Below, one piece after another: positions 28,621-36,210 of a stretch of 64,000 nucleotides of DNA. The DNA is from Niallia circulans NBRC 13626 (lineage in GTDB: Bacteria > Bacillota > Bacilli > Bacillales > Cytobacillaceae): positions 62,001 to 126,000 of the forward strand of contig NZ_BCVE01000010.1 of NCBI RefSeq assembly GCF_001591585.1. Reading direction: 5' to 3'. Position numbers and translations under genes: made by a program. The notes below the pieces were generated by a model. The model saw only the letters and a list, made by a program, of their open reading frames with translations, made no database searches and was not told where the DNA came from. Within the stretch, counting starts at the first letter, position 1; each line of letters opens with the position of its first letter.

Positions 28621-28818
28621 AAAAGCTCGAAGTACATACCTTCCTTAACAAAAGAAAAGCATGCACTTCGAGCCCTTTATAATCAAAGTATGACAAGAAT
28701 AGACATCTCCCTATAAAGGGACGTCATGTCCATTTTATCTCTGCTTTTCATAGTCAGTTTATTTACGGTAAACAGGTAGAAACTTGTAGGCCATATCCCT
28801 ACGATTATATGAAAATAC
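28621..28818 (-). ncRNA. purine (guanine-class) riboswitch with terminator
   Basis: Read leftward, 28818-28743 contains the full purine aptamer core: TATAATCGTAGGGATATGG, AAGTTTCTACC, CCGTAAA and GACTATG closing the P1 stem. The C in GACTATG is the base that selects guanine/hypoxanthine-type ligands; adenine switches have T there. Downstream GCTCGAAGT and ACTTCGAGC (28625-28673) form a terminator with a T-run at 28621-28624. It is expected to switch the permease off when the purine is abundant. Confidence 0.92.
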
Positions 28819-28920
28819 ACTATTTATTTTTGAATATTATAGCAACCTGAAACATTTGCAATGCTCAAGCCCACCTTCAACATTCACTTCATTTTTTAAA
28901 ATACGCAATAAAATTTTTTA

Positions 28921-28977
28921 TTTACTAGCAATTATCAACTTGCTACAATGACTATATTAACACAAAACACGAACATT
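28921..28977 (+). promoter_or_regulatory. guanine deaminase promoter and PurBox-like site
   Basis: TACAAT at 28944-28949 and TTTACT at 28921-28926, 17 bp apart, form a plausible promoter. AAACACGAACATT at 28965-28977 matches the PurR PurBox (AWWWCCGAACWWT) at 11 of 13 positions. Only one box is seen. Confidence 0.4.
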
Positions 28978-28989
28978 AGGAAGGTGTTT

Positions 28990-30357
28990 ATGAACAATTA
29001 TACGCATATTTTTCACGGAACTGCTTTTTCTAGTGAATCTCCCAAAAAAGTAACTATATTGAAAGACTATTTATTCTTTATCGATACCAATGGAATGATA
29101 AAAAAAATGATTGGACCGGAACAGGCCGAATATCCAGCCTTGTTAGAGACTTATGAAGGACAAGCTAACTTCCACCGTTTAGCAGAGGGGCAATATTTCT
29201 TACCTGGTTTTGTAGACTTGCATGTTCATGCACCGCAATGGGCACAGTCGGGTACAGCTTTAGATATCCCGCTATACGATTGGCTGCATACCTATACATT
29301 TCCACTAGAAGCTAAGTATGCAGATTTATCCTTCGCCTCATCAGTATATGAAGACTTGGTAAGCACCTTGCTTGCAAATGGAACAACAACCGTTCTTTAT
29401 TTCGCGACTGTCCACAAAGAGGCGAGTTTGTTATTGGCAAAAATCTGTGCAGAAAAAGGGCAAAGAGGTTTAGTAGGCAAAGTCGTCATGGATGATCCAG
29501 AACAAAACCCATCCTATTACCGAGATGCCGATACACAAACAGCTCTAGCTGATACAGAGTCATTTATTTTAGCCGTGAAAGAGTTAGCCAAAGAAGCGAA
29601 ACAAGGTGTTTATCCTGTTGTTACACCTCGATTTATTCCAAGCTGCTCAGACGAAGCCCTTAAGGGACTTGGGGAATTGGCAGCAAAATATGATACCCAT
29701 ATTCAGTCCCATTGCAGTGAAAGTGACTGGGCCCATGGTTATGTAAAAGAACGCTTGGGTAAGCATGATGCATTCGCTCTCCATGATTTTGGATTATTAG
29801 GCGACAAATCTGTGATGGCTCATTGTAACTTCTTAAATGACAACGATGCCGCATTATTTGTGGAAACTGGTACAGCCATCAGCCATTGCCCGCTATCCAA
29901 CGCCTACTTCGCCAATAGCGTACTGCCCATAAAAAGATTTCAATCAATGGGAATTGATATCGGACTAGGTACAGATATTTCCGCTGGTGCCACTCCAAGT
30001 CTGTATGATAATGCGAAGCAAGCCGTTGTTTCCTCGAGAATGCTAGAAGATGGCGTAAATCCAGCTCTTCCCGCAGAGGAAAGAGGCGTACCAGATTCCC
30101 GAATTTCTATTCATGAAGCCTTTTATCTAGCAACTGCCGGCGGGGGTGAAAGCTTAAGTCTGCCAATCGGACGTTTACAAGAAAACTACACTTGGGATGT
30201 ACAAATCATTGATACAAAAATACCAACTGCAAAACTGCCGATTTTCTCTGAAGCAGAAGATTTAGATGATATTTTCCAAAAGATCCTCTATCTCGTACGC
30301 CCAGATAATATCTCGGAGGTTTGGGTTCAAGGAGAGAAAGTTCATTCCCGTTCTTGA
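28990..30357 (+). CDS. guaD: guanine deaminase
   Basis: A 455-residue amidohydrolase of the guanine deaminase (GuaD/ATZ-TRZ) type: FVDLHVHAPQW with the HxH metal site, a central IQSHCSESDWAHGY, HCNFLNDND, SHCPLSNAYFA and GLGTDISAG. It converts guanine to xanthine and ammonia. ATG 28990 follows AGGAAGGTG, 14 codons inside the longest frame. It diverges from the riboswitch-controlled permease and Rieske genes, forming a purine-use module. Confidence 0.88.
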   Translation: MNNYTHIFHGTAFSSESPKKVTILKDYLFFIDTNGMIKKMIGPEQAEYPALLETYEGQANFHRLAEGQYFLPGFVDLHVHAPQWAQSGTALDIPLYDWLHTYTFPLEAKYADLSFASSVYEDLVSTLLANGTTTVLYFATVHKEASLLLAKICAEKGQRGLVGKVVMDDPEQNPSYYRDADTQTALADTESFILAVKELAKEAKQGVYPVVTPRFIPSCSDEALKGLGELAAKYDTHIQSHCSESDWAHGYVKERLGKHDAFALHDFGLLGDKSVMAHCNFLNDNDAALFVETGTAISHCPLSNAYFANSVLPIKRFQSMGIDIGLGTDISAGATPSLYDNAKQAVVSSRMLEDGVNPALPAEERGVPDSRISIHEAFYLATAGGGESLSLPIGRLQENYTWDVQIIDTKIPTAKLPIFSEAEDLDDIFQKILYLVRPDNISEVWVQGEKVHSRS

Positions 30358-30391
30358 GAATTCTATTGGTCTACAATCAATCAGATAACAT

Positions 30392-30427
30392 GAAGCACCC
30401 TAATCAAACGTTTGATTAGGGTGCTTC
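30392..30427 (+). terminator. 36-bp perfect palindrome after guaD
   Basis: GAAGCACCCTAATCAAAC and its exact inverse form an 18-bp stem with no loop, 35 bp after the stop. There is no T-run, so it may be a hairpin barrier or a regulator site; a terminator role is likely from its position. Confidence 0.6.
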
Positions 30428-30487
30428 TGCTAAGTAAAAAAGCTAATATTGAAGAATATATTTAAATGTCCCTTGTAGAGAGACAGT

Positions 30488-30510
30488 GTCTTTTTATGGT
30501 GCCTGTCACC
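30488..30510 (+). repeat. REP-like element, copy c
   Basis: GTCTTTTTATGGTGCC followed by TGTCACC. The TGA stop codon of the MapP-like gene lies inside it (30506-30508), so the element touches the coding sequence. Confidence 0.85.
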
Positions 30511-31345
30511 CTATCTCTACCTTAACCCCAAAATGATCAGACACAACCGGCGTGGTTCTTCCATCAAAAACAGTTTCATATGAGTAAACAGATAGATTAG
30601 AAGAAACAAAGATATAATCAATTCGAAGAAGATCACTATTATCCTCCCAGCCATCAATTTTCTTCACCACAGTATGGCTGCCATTTTTGACCGTGGCATC
30701 TAGATAAGCATCCTTTAAATGAGGGTGCTTGGAAACAACACTATACCCTTCCTCTTCGATATGGGCAGGGTTATTAAAATCGCCCATCAACAAGATACAT
30801 CCACCTGCCCGTGCTTCCGCTTCCCATGCTTCAACAAGCTTGTTCCATTCATACAAGAAAGGATAGCTTTCGGTTTCATCCTGCCACCAAGAGAGGTGCA
30901 ATCCGTATACTAAATAGTTTCTTTCACTTGCTTGAAAACTAACTTCCAACGCTTTTCTTGTATGATAGTCTGTATAATCATCTTTGCGGGACAGCAATAT
31001 CCCTCTTGCATTTGTTACTTTAAATCGAGTGAGAATGGCGATTCCTTCATCATATTGGTCGTAACCAATATGACTAGGAACCCAGCTCCAATAATATTCA
31101 AGCCCTTCTTTCTTCAGCTCCTGCTGGAGAAGAAAAGCAAAGTTATCTTTTTTAATTACCGTATCTTGATTGGGGGCAATGAAAAAAGAATCCACCTCTG
31201 CCTCCTCTGCATCCATCGATTGATTTACTTCCTGTAAGGAAATAACATCATAGGAATCAGCAAGCAATTGCTCCTTGATCGCTTCCAGTTTTTCTAAAGG
31301 ACTTTCTTCTATCCAGCTATGGGTATTTAATGTTAATAATTTCAT
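30506..31345 (-). CDS. MapP-like maltose-6'-phosphate phosphatase (EEP family)
   Basis: A 279-residue endonuclease/exonuclease/phosphatase-fold protein: LTLNTHSWIE, DVISLQEVNQ, YGLHLSWWQDE, LLMGDFNNPA, RIDYIFVSS and SDHFGVKVEIG, the metal and catalytic loops of the fold. Its ATG overlaps the stop of the PTS EIICB gene (ATGA). In enterococci a MapP phosphatase of this fold works with the maltose PTS MalT and turns maltose-6'-phosphate into maltose; the same pairing is seen here. Sphingomyelinase- or nuclease-like activity is the alternative. Confidence 0.75.
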   Translation of the reverse strand: MKLLTLNTHSWIEESPLEKLEAIKEQLLADSYDVISLQEVNQSMDAEEAEVDSFFIAPNQDTVIKKDNFAFLLQQELKKEGLEYYWSWVPSHIGYDQYDEGIAILTRFKVTNARGILLSRKDDYTDYHTRKALEVSFQASERNYLVYGLHLSWWQDETESYPFLYEWNKLVEAWEAEARAGGCILLMGDFNNPAHIEEEGYSVVSKHPHLKDAYLDATVKNGSHTVVKKIDGWEDNSDLLRIDYIFVSSNLSVYSYETVFDGRTTPVVSDHFGVKVEIG

Positions 31346-32985
31346 TCACTTTGCTCCAAATAGTCATTAATGTCTGATTTCAGAATGTCAGCCTTTGGAC
31401 CATAGATAGCTTGAACACCGCCATCCTTCTTAATTAAGCCCATTGCACCAGCTGCTTTCCATGACGATTCATCGCCTACTTTATCTAGCTCTTTTACGGA
31501 GACACGCAGTCTTGTCATACAGGCATCCACATCGGTAATATTAGCTTTTCCGCCTAATAAGTCGACAATTTCTAACACTTGGCTGTTAGTAGGACCAGCG
31601 TTCCCAGCTTCTGTGGTGTTAGAATCTGCATCACTTTCATAGTTACCATTGCGACCTGGTGTTGAAAAATTAAATTTCTTAATCATGAAATTCGCAATAA
31701 AATAGCTCACTATAAAGAAGACAATACATACAATTACAAAGTTTAGGACGTCGCCTCCCAAGCCTGCTTTAAAAGCAATCGGCAAACGTGTAATCAGTTC
31801 TAAGTTTCCAAAGGAATGGAGCCGTAAATGGACCATATCCGCAGAGGCAAAAGCTAATCCTTGTAAAATAGCATAAACAACATAAAGTACTGGAGCAGCA
31901 AACATAAACATGAATTCTAATGGCTCTGTAACCCCTGTTAAGAAGACAGCGATGGCTGCGGAAAAAATCATTGATTTATATTTTTTCTTTTTATCCATAT
32001 CCACATTTCGGTAGATTGCAACAGCGACTCCCATCAAAATTGCTGTCGCCCCAATCATCTGCCCTACTTTAAAACGTGCTGGAGTAACAGATGATAGCAG
32101 TTGATTATATGCCGCAGTATCACCCGCATTTTGTAGATTCACTAAATCACTTGCCCATGCTAGCCAAAGTGGGTCTTGTCCAAATACTTCCTTACCAGCC
32201 ATCACACCAGACATAATCGTATATGTTCCACCTAGTGAGGTATAGTTAATTGGAATCGTTAACATATGGTGTAGACCAAATGGAATAAGTAGACGTTCAG
32301 CTGTACCATAGATAAAAGGCGCTAGGATTGGAGCGCTTTCACTTGAAGTCGCAATCCACAGTCCAAAATGGTTAATGCCTGTTTGGATCGTTGGCCAAAT
32401 CACCGCAAGGATCAAGGAAACGATAACAGACCAAAGGATAACCACAAACGGCACAAATCGTTTTCCATTAAAGAAGGCCAGCGCATCCGGCAGCTTTCTG
32501 AAATTATAATATTTATTATAGACAATGGCTCCGATAAAACCGGAGATAATCCCCACAAACACACCCATATTAAGTGCAGGCGCTTCCAATACACTTGTAA
32601 AATAACCTTCTACTAAAATCTTGGTTCCAAATAAAGTATGCGTAAATGCTCCTTCTTCGGATAGCATTTCATTTGTAACTCCAAAGATAGAGCCTGTAAT
32701 TCTATTAATTAATAAGAAGGCAATCCCCGCAGCAAAGGCCCCGCCTGCTTTTTCCTTTGCCCACGAACCACCAATTGCTAAGGCAAATAAAATATGTAAA
32801 TTCCCAATAATCCCCCAACCAATATTCTCTACAACGCTTCCAATTGTGATAAAAACAGAAGCATCAATCATGGCAATCAGCTTACCTAAACTAATCATGA
32901 TTCCAGCTGCCGGCATAACAGCTACCACTACCATCAATGCTTTTCCGAATTTTTGCCAAAATTCAAATGACAACATTTTTTTCAT
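31342..32985 (-). CDS. PTS EIICB, maltose/glucose type (MalT/PtsG family)
   Basis: A 547-residue PTS permease. An EIIC domain with about ten helices (KALMVVVAVMPAAGIMISLG, LLIPFGLHHMLTIPI, FLTGVTEPLEFMFMF) is followed by an EIIB domain with the phosphorylated Cys in VDACMTRLRVSV near the end. No EIIA is attached, so EIIA-Glc must come from elsewhere. ATG 32985 follows AGGAGGG. It is translationally coupled to the MapP-like gene, pointing to maltose. Upstream are CcpA/MalR-type operators. Confidence 0.85.
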   Translation of the reverse strand: MKKMLSFEFWQKFGKALMVVVAVMPAAGIMISLGKLIAMIDASVFITIGSVVENIGWGIIGNLHILFALAIGGSWAKEKAGGAFAAGIAFLLINRITGSIFGVTNEMLSEEGAFTHTLFGTKILVEGYFTSVLEAPALNMGVFVGIISGFIGAIVYNKYYNFRKLPDALAFFNGKRFVPFVVILWSVIVSLILAVIWPTIQTGINHFGLWIATSSESAPILAPFIYGTAERLLIPFGLHHMLTIPINYTSLGGTYTIMSGVMAGKEVFGQDPLWLAWASDLVNLQNAGDTAAYNQLLSSVTPARFKVGQMIGATAILMGVAVAIYRNVDMDKKKKYKSMIFSAAIAVFLTGVTEPLEFMFMFAAPVLYVVYAILQGLAFASADMVHLRLHSFGNLELITRLPIAFKAGLGGDVLNFVIVCIVFFIVSYFIANFMIKKFNFSTPGRNGNYESDADSNTTEAGNAGPTNSQVLEIVDLLGGKANITDVDACMTRLRVSVKELDKVGDESSWKAAGAMGLIKKDGGVQAIYGPKADILKSDINDYLEQSE

Positions 32986-33009
32986 TGTGTTCCCTCCTAT
33001 TTCCAATTA

Positions 33010-33119
33010 AAACGTTTGCACTAAAACTTATCTTTGATTATAGTAATATATCTACCATTTTACAAGAAAAATATTTATAATATTAGTAATTAATTGTAAA
33101 AATAACGCAAACGATTGCA
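33010..33119 (-). promoter_or_regulatory. CcpA/LacI-type operators before the PTS gene
   Basis: AAACGTTTGCAC at 33010-33021 and GCAAACGATTGCA at 33107-33119 resemble cre or MalR sites (TGNAANCGNWNNCW). Read leftward, the second gives TGCAATCGTTTGC, a near-cre. Spacing of about 97 bp would allow looping. Which regulator binds is unknown. Confidence 0.5.
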
Positions 33120-33226
33120 TTAAAATAAAATCTCCGCAAGAGAAAATCTTTCTTCTAGAATGAATGATAAATAAATTGCGTCTGGTAATTTCACTGTCTA
33201 TCTCCTATGGACAAAATAGACCGTTT

Positions 33227-33249
33227 GTCTTTTTATGGTGCCTGACACC
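33227..33249 (+). repeat. REP-like element, copy d
   Basis: GTCTTTTTATGGTGCC followed by TGACACC, giving the palindrome GGTGCCTGACACC. It is preceded by GACAAAATAGACCGTTTGTC, a near-perfect stem. It lies past the ribokinase terminator. Confidence 0.85.
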
Positions 33250-33250
33250 C

Positions 33251-33284
33251 AAAAAATCCCCAACCAGTTACGGATGAGGATTTT
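33251..33284 (-). terminator. terminator of the ribokinase operon
   Basis: AAATCC and GGATTT arms with an inner GC-rich loop; read leftward the stem is followed by a TTTTTT-type run. It lies 28 bp past the ribokinase stop. Confidence 0.65.
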
Positions 33285-33311
33285 ATCAAGTTTTTTAGTA
33301 TAACCAAAGCC

Positions 33312-34226
33312 TTACTTCACCAAATACCCTTCCACTTCACTCAAAGTTGGGATTGCTTCTTGGCCGCCGCTCCGCGATACTTTTATTCCTGCTGCAACGC
33401 TTGCGAAATTAGCCGCTTTTACTAAATCATTCGTATCTAAATAGGCACTAGCAAGAGCACCTGCAAAGCAGTCGCCTGCTCCTACTGTATCCACTGCTTT
33501 CACTTTAATAGCATCTACTACTGTTGCTTCTCCATTTTTGTATACTAAGCTTCCATGTTCGCCCATTTTGACAATGACATCAGAAATGCCTTTTTCATTT
33601 AGTTTTTTCGCTGCTTCAAGTGCCGTTTCTTTATTTATTACATCAATTCCAGTGATGCGTTTTGTTTCTTGTTTGTTTGGTGTTACTAAGTCAGCATATT
33701 GAAAGGCTTCCTCAAAAATTCCATCAGCAGGTGCTGGATCTAAGATTACATACATTCCGCGTTCTTTAGCAGCCTGCATTGCAGCGATGATAGATTCCTT
33801 GCTAGTTTCCAATTGGACAAGCAGAATCTTCGCATCTATTTGGGCGAATATCTTCTCAATATCCTCTTTTGATAGAGAATCGTTTGCTCCCTTTGTTCCT
33901 ACCATTGTGTTTTCACCTGAACTGTCAACAATCGCAACAAAAGTACCAGTACCTGATGCTTCACTTTGCACAATATAACTAGTATCCACATTTTTTGACT
34001 GTAAATTCTCAATCAATTGATTTCCTGCACTATCTTTTCCAACGGATCCAACTAGACACGTTTTTTTACCAAGCTTCGCTACAGAGACAGCCTGGTTTGC
34101 TCCCTTTCCCCCTGGCAGCATCTTAATCGAATCACAAAACATCGTATCCCCATATGCTGGATACTTCGGTGCTTCTACAATTATATCCATATTAATACTG
34201 CCGACAACTACGATATCATAATTCAT
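33312..34226 (-). CDS. rbsK: ribokinase-family sugar kinase
   Basis: A 304-residue PfkB-family kinase: VVGSINMDIIVEAPKYP, MLPGGKGANQAVSVAKLG (sugar-binding GGKGANQ), LDPAPADG, VTPNKQETKRITG and the catalytic DTVGAGDCFAGAL. It phosphorylates ribose or a related sugar at O5. It is the third gene of a leftward set after a LacI regulator and an epimerase, next to a divergent orphan EIIC, so the sugar may enter unphosphorylated. Confidence 0.85.
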   Translation of the reverse strand: MNYDIVVVGSINMDIIVEAPKYPAYGDTMFCDSIKMLPGGKGANQAVSVAKLGKKTCLVGSVGKDSAGNQLIENLQSKNVDTSYIVQSEASGTGTFVAIVDSSGENTMVGTKGANDSLSKEDIEKIFAQIDAKILLVQLETSKESIIAAMQAAKERGMYVILDPAPADGIFEEAFQYADLVTPNKQETKRITGIDVINKETALEAAKKLNEKGISDVIVKMGEHGSLVYKNGEATVVDAIKVKAVDTVGAGDCFAGALASAYLDTNDLVKAANFASVAAGIKVSRSGGQEAIPTLSEVEGYLVK

Positions 34227-34248
34227 TTTAGCTTTCCTCCAGTTGGTT

Positions 34249-34908
34249 TTAGTTAAATATTTCTCTTGTTAATCGAACATTTTCTTCCAATGAATGATTA
34301 CTATTAAATACAGCACTTGTTCCTAATACATACATCGACGCACCATTTTCTTGGCATGTTGGAATGGTACTTTCTCCAATATTGCCGTCTACTTGAATCT
34401 CGATTTCACGATTATACTGCTTTATCTTCTCATTTAGTTTCGCAATCTTTTCATACATAGAAGGAATAAATTTTTGGCCGGCAAATCCTGGGTTTACAGT
34501 CATCACTACGACATAATCAATTAAGTCATATACTTGATCAAGGAATTCAAGCGAAGTTCCCGGATTTATCGCTACTCCCGCTTTTATTCCTTTCTCTTTA
34601 ATTTTCATTAATACACTATGTAGAGCATTTGTTGATTCTTGATGCACAGAAATCATGTCTGCTCCACACTCTGCAAATAAGTCGATATGTCTTTCTGGCT
34701 CTTCTACCATTAAATGAATATCTAATGGCGTTGTTGTAAGTCTGCGAACCGTTTTCACAAAGTCTGGTCCTAATGTGAAATTAGGTACAAATTTTCCATC
34801 CATAATGTCAATATGATAAAAATCAACACCCGCTTTATCTAATTCTTTAATATTTTGTTCTAAATTCCCTAAGTCTGCACACATCAGAGATGGTCCGATT
34901 TTATTCAT
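34249..34908 (-). CDS. ribulose-/allulose-phosphate 3-epimerase
   Basis: A 219-residue TIM barrel of the Rpe/AlsE family: GPSLMCADLGNL, YHIDIMDGKFVPNF, LDIHLMVEEPERH, VVMTVNPGFAGQKFI, QVDGNIGEST and LGTSAVF. The NPGFAGQ and GTSAVF forms lean towards allulose-6-phosphate epimerase (AlsE) more than classical Rpe (FGGQ, GSAVF). ATG 34908 follows GGAGGAAG and overlaps the lacI stop, showing coupling. The housekeeping Rpe is presumably elsewhere. Confidence 0.78.
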   Translation of the reverse strand: MNKIGPSLMCADLGNLEQNIKELDKAGVDFYHIDIMDGKFVPNFTLGPDFVKTVRRLTTTPLDIHLMVEEPERHIDLFAECGADMISVHQESTNALHSVLMKIKEKGIKAGVAINPGTSLEFLDQVYDLIDYVVVMTVNPGFAGQKFIPSMYEKIAKLNEKIKQYNREIEIQVDGNIGESTIPTCQENGASMYVLGTSAVFNSNHSLEENVRLTREIFN

Positions 34909-35917
34909 TAATACTTCCTCCATTAATTGTTGACGAATTTCTTATGACTAACTTTGGCTCCAATTCATATTGTTTCTGCTTATTCTTCGGATTTTTTATT
35001 AATTGGATTAATTCATTGACCGCTAATCTGCCAATATCTTCTTTGCACTGGTCTACAGATGAAAGAGTTGGATACATATAGGAAGCAAGACTAATATTAT
35101 CGTAGCCAACAATCTTCACTTCACTTGGTACTTTAATGCCAAACTCATGGCATGCACGCATAGCGCCAATAGCCATTGCATCGTTTGCACAGAAAATGCT
35201 ATCGAATGAATGGCCATTTTGAATGAGAGCCTTTGTATTTTCATACCCACTTGCAGTTCCAAAATCACCATAACATATATGCGTTTTGACAGGATGTCCC
35301 GCCTCGTTTAAAGCAAGCGTGAATCCAGTTAAACGATCAATCGCACTTTTCTCATTTTTAGGTCCGGAAATAAACACAATATTATTACATTTTTCATCTC
35401 GAATAAGATGAGTAACTGCCAGCTGTGCACCTAAAGTGTGATCAACAGTTATGGCAGAGTATGGATGTTCAAAATTTGCACGGTCAATTGTAATTGTTCT
35501 AATTCCGCGTTTTTCTAATTCTGCTAAGTCACTTGCATCTACATGAAGCGAATTAATAATGGCGCCACTAACATAGTGGTCAATCATAGATTCTAGGTAA
35601 TATTCCACTTTCATGCGATCATCATCACTATTGCATAAATACACATTATAACCGTTTTCATTTGCAACCTTTTCAATTTCCCTAACCAACTCAGGAAAAA
35701 AGGGATTATTCAATGTTGGGACAAGAAGCGCAATTAAATTGGAGCTTCCTTCCGAAAGACTTTTGGCTATTTTATTTGGTTTATAATTCAATTTCTTTAT
35801 TACATTTTCTACATGCGTAATTGTTTCAGGCTTCGCGCCACCTTTATTATTAAGAACTCTTGATACAGTAGCAACAGAAACACCTGCTTCTTTCGCAACA
35901 TCTTTGATTGTTATCAT
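34901..35917 (-). CDS. LacI-family regulator (RbsR/CcpA-like)
   Basis: A 338-residue LacI-type repressor: MITIKDVAKEAGVSVATVSRVLNN DNA-binding start, hinge near residue 55 and a periplasmic-binding-like sugar domain (LIALLVPTLNNPFFPEL, ISGPKNEKSAIDR, CANDAMAIGAMRAC). It heads the epimerase/ribokinase operon and faces the EIIC gene. Several GTAACCGNTTAC palindromes lie in the shared region, one 18 bp before its own start, so it probably represses both directions. Confidence 0.87.
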   Translation of the reverse strand: MITIKDVAKEAGVSVATVSRVLNNKGGAKPETITHVENVIKKLNYKPNKIAKSLSEGSSNLIALLVPTLNNPFFPELVREIEKVANENGYNVYLCNSDDDRMKVEYYLESMIDHYVSGAIINSLHVDASDLAELEKRGIRTITIDRANFEHPYSAITVDHTLGAQLAVTHLIRDEKCNNIVFISGPKNEKSAIDRLTGFTLALNEAGHPVKTHICYGDFGTASGYENTKALIQNGHSFDSIFCANDAMAIGAMRACHEFGIKVPSEVKIVGYDNISLASYMYPTLSSVDQCKEDIGRLAVNELIQLIKNPKNKQKQYELEPKLVIRNSSTINGGSINE

Positions 35918-35934
35918 CTTAATCCCTCATTTAC

Positions 35935-35946
35935 GTAACCGATTAC
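35935..35946. promoter_or_regulatory. LacI-type operator 1
   Basis: GTAACCGATTAC, a near-perfect palindrome 18 bp upstream of the lacI start; related AAACCGGTTAC lies at 36051-36061. Confidence 0.65.
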
Positions 35947-36124
35947 TTATTTTCATTTAATCATTCCAAAAAAATAATGTCAACTGAAATTATATATTTT
36001 AAAAACTTACCGCTATTTATCAATCCAGCGAAAAGGCTCTCCTATCAACGAAACCGGTTACTTTCCTTTCTCTCTTATTCTTTTAAAAATGCTTTTCCTT
36101 TAATAAACTAATTTAAATTAATAG

Positions 36125-36182
36125 TTGTACCTTTAAAAAAATTCTGTTATATTTTGAGTAACCGTTTACGGAACCGATTACG
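36125..36182 (+). promoter_or_regulatory. EIIC promoter with tandem LacI operators
   Basis: TTGTAC (36125-36130) and TATATT (36148-36153) are 17 bp apart. Directly downstream are GTAACCGTTTAC (36158-36169) and GAACCGATTACG (36171-36182), two adjacent LacI-type operators. Tight repression by the neighbouring regulator is likely. Confidence 0.75.
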
Positions 36183-36210
36183 TAAATTTCATAAAAGGAA
36201 GGTAAGCCAA

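Noticed and set aside
30392-30427. Palindrome after guaD as a mobile-element end
   Set aside because: No transposase or matching second end is seen; its place after a stop codon suits transcription termination better.
21131-33249. REP-like copies as a CRISPR array
   Set aside because: The copies are kilobases apart and not interspersed with regular spacers; no cas genes are present.
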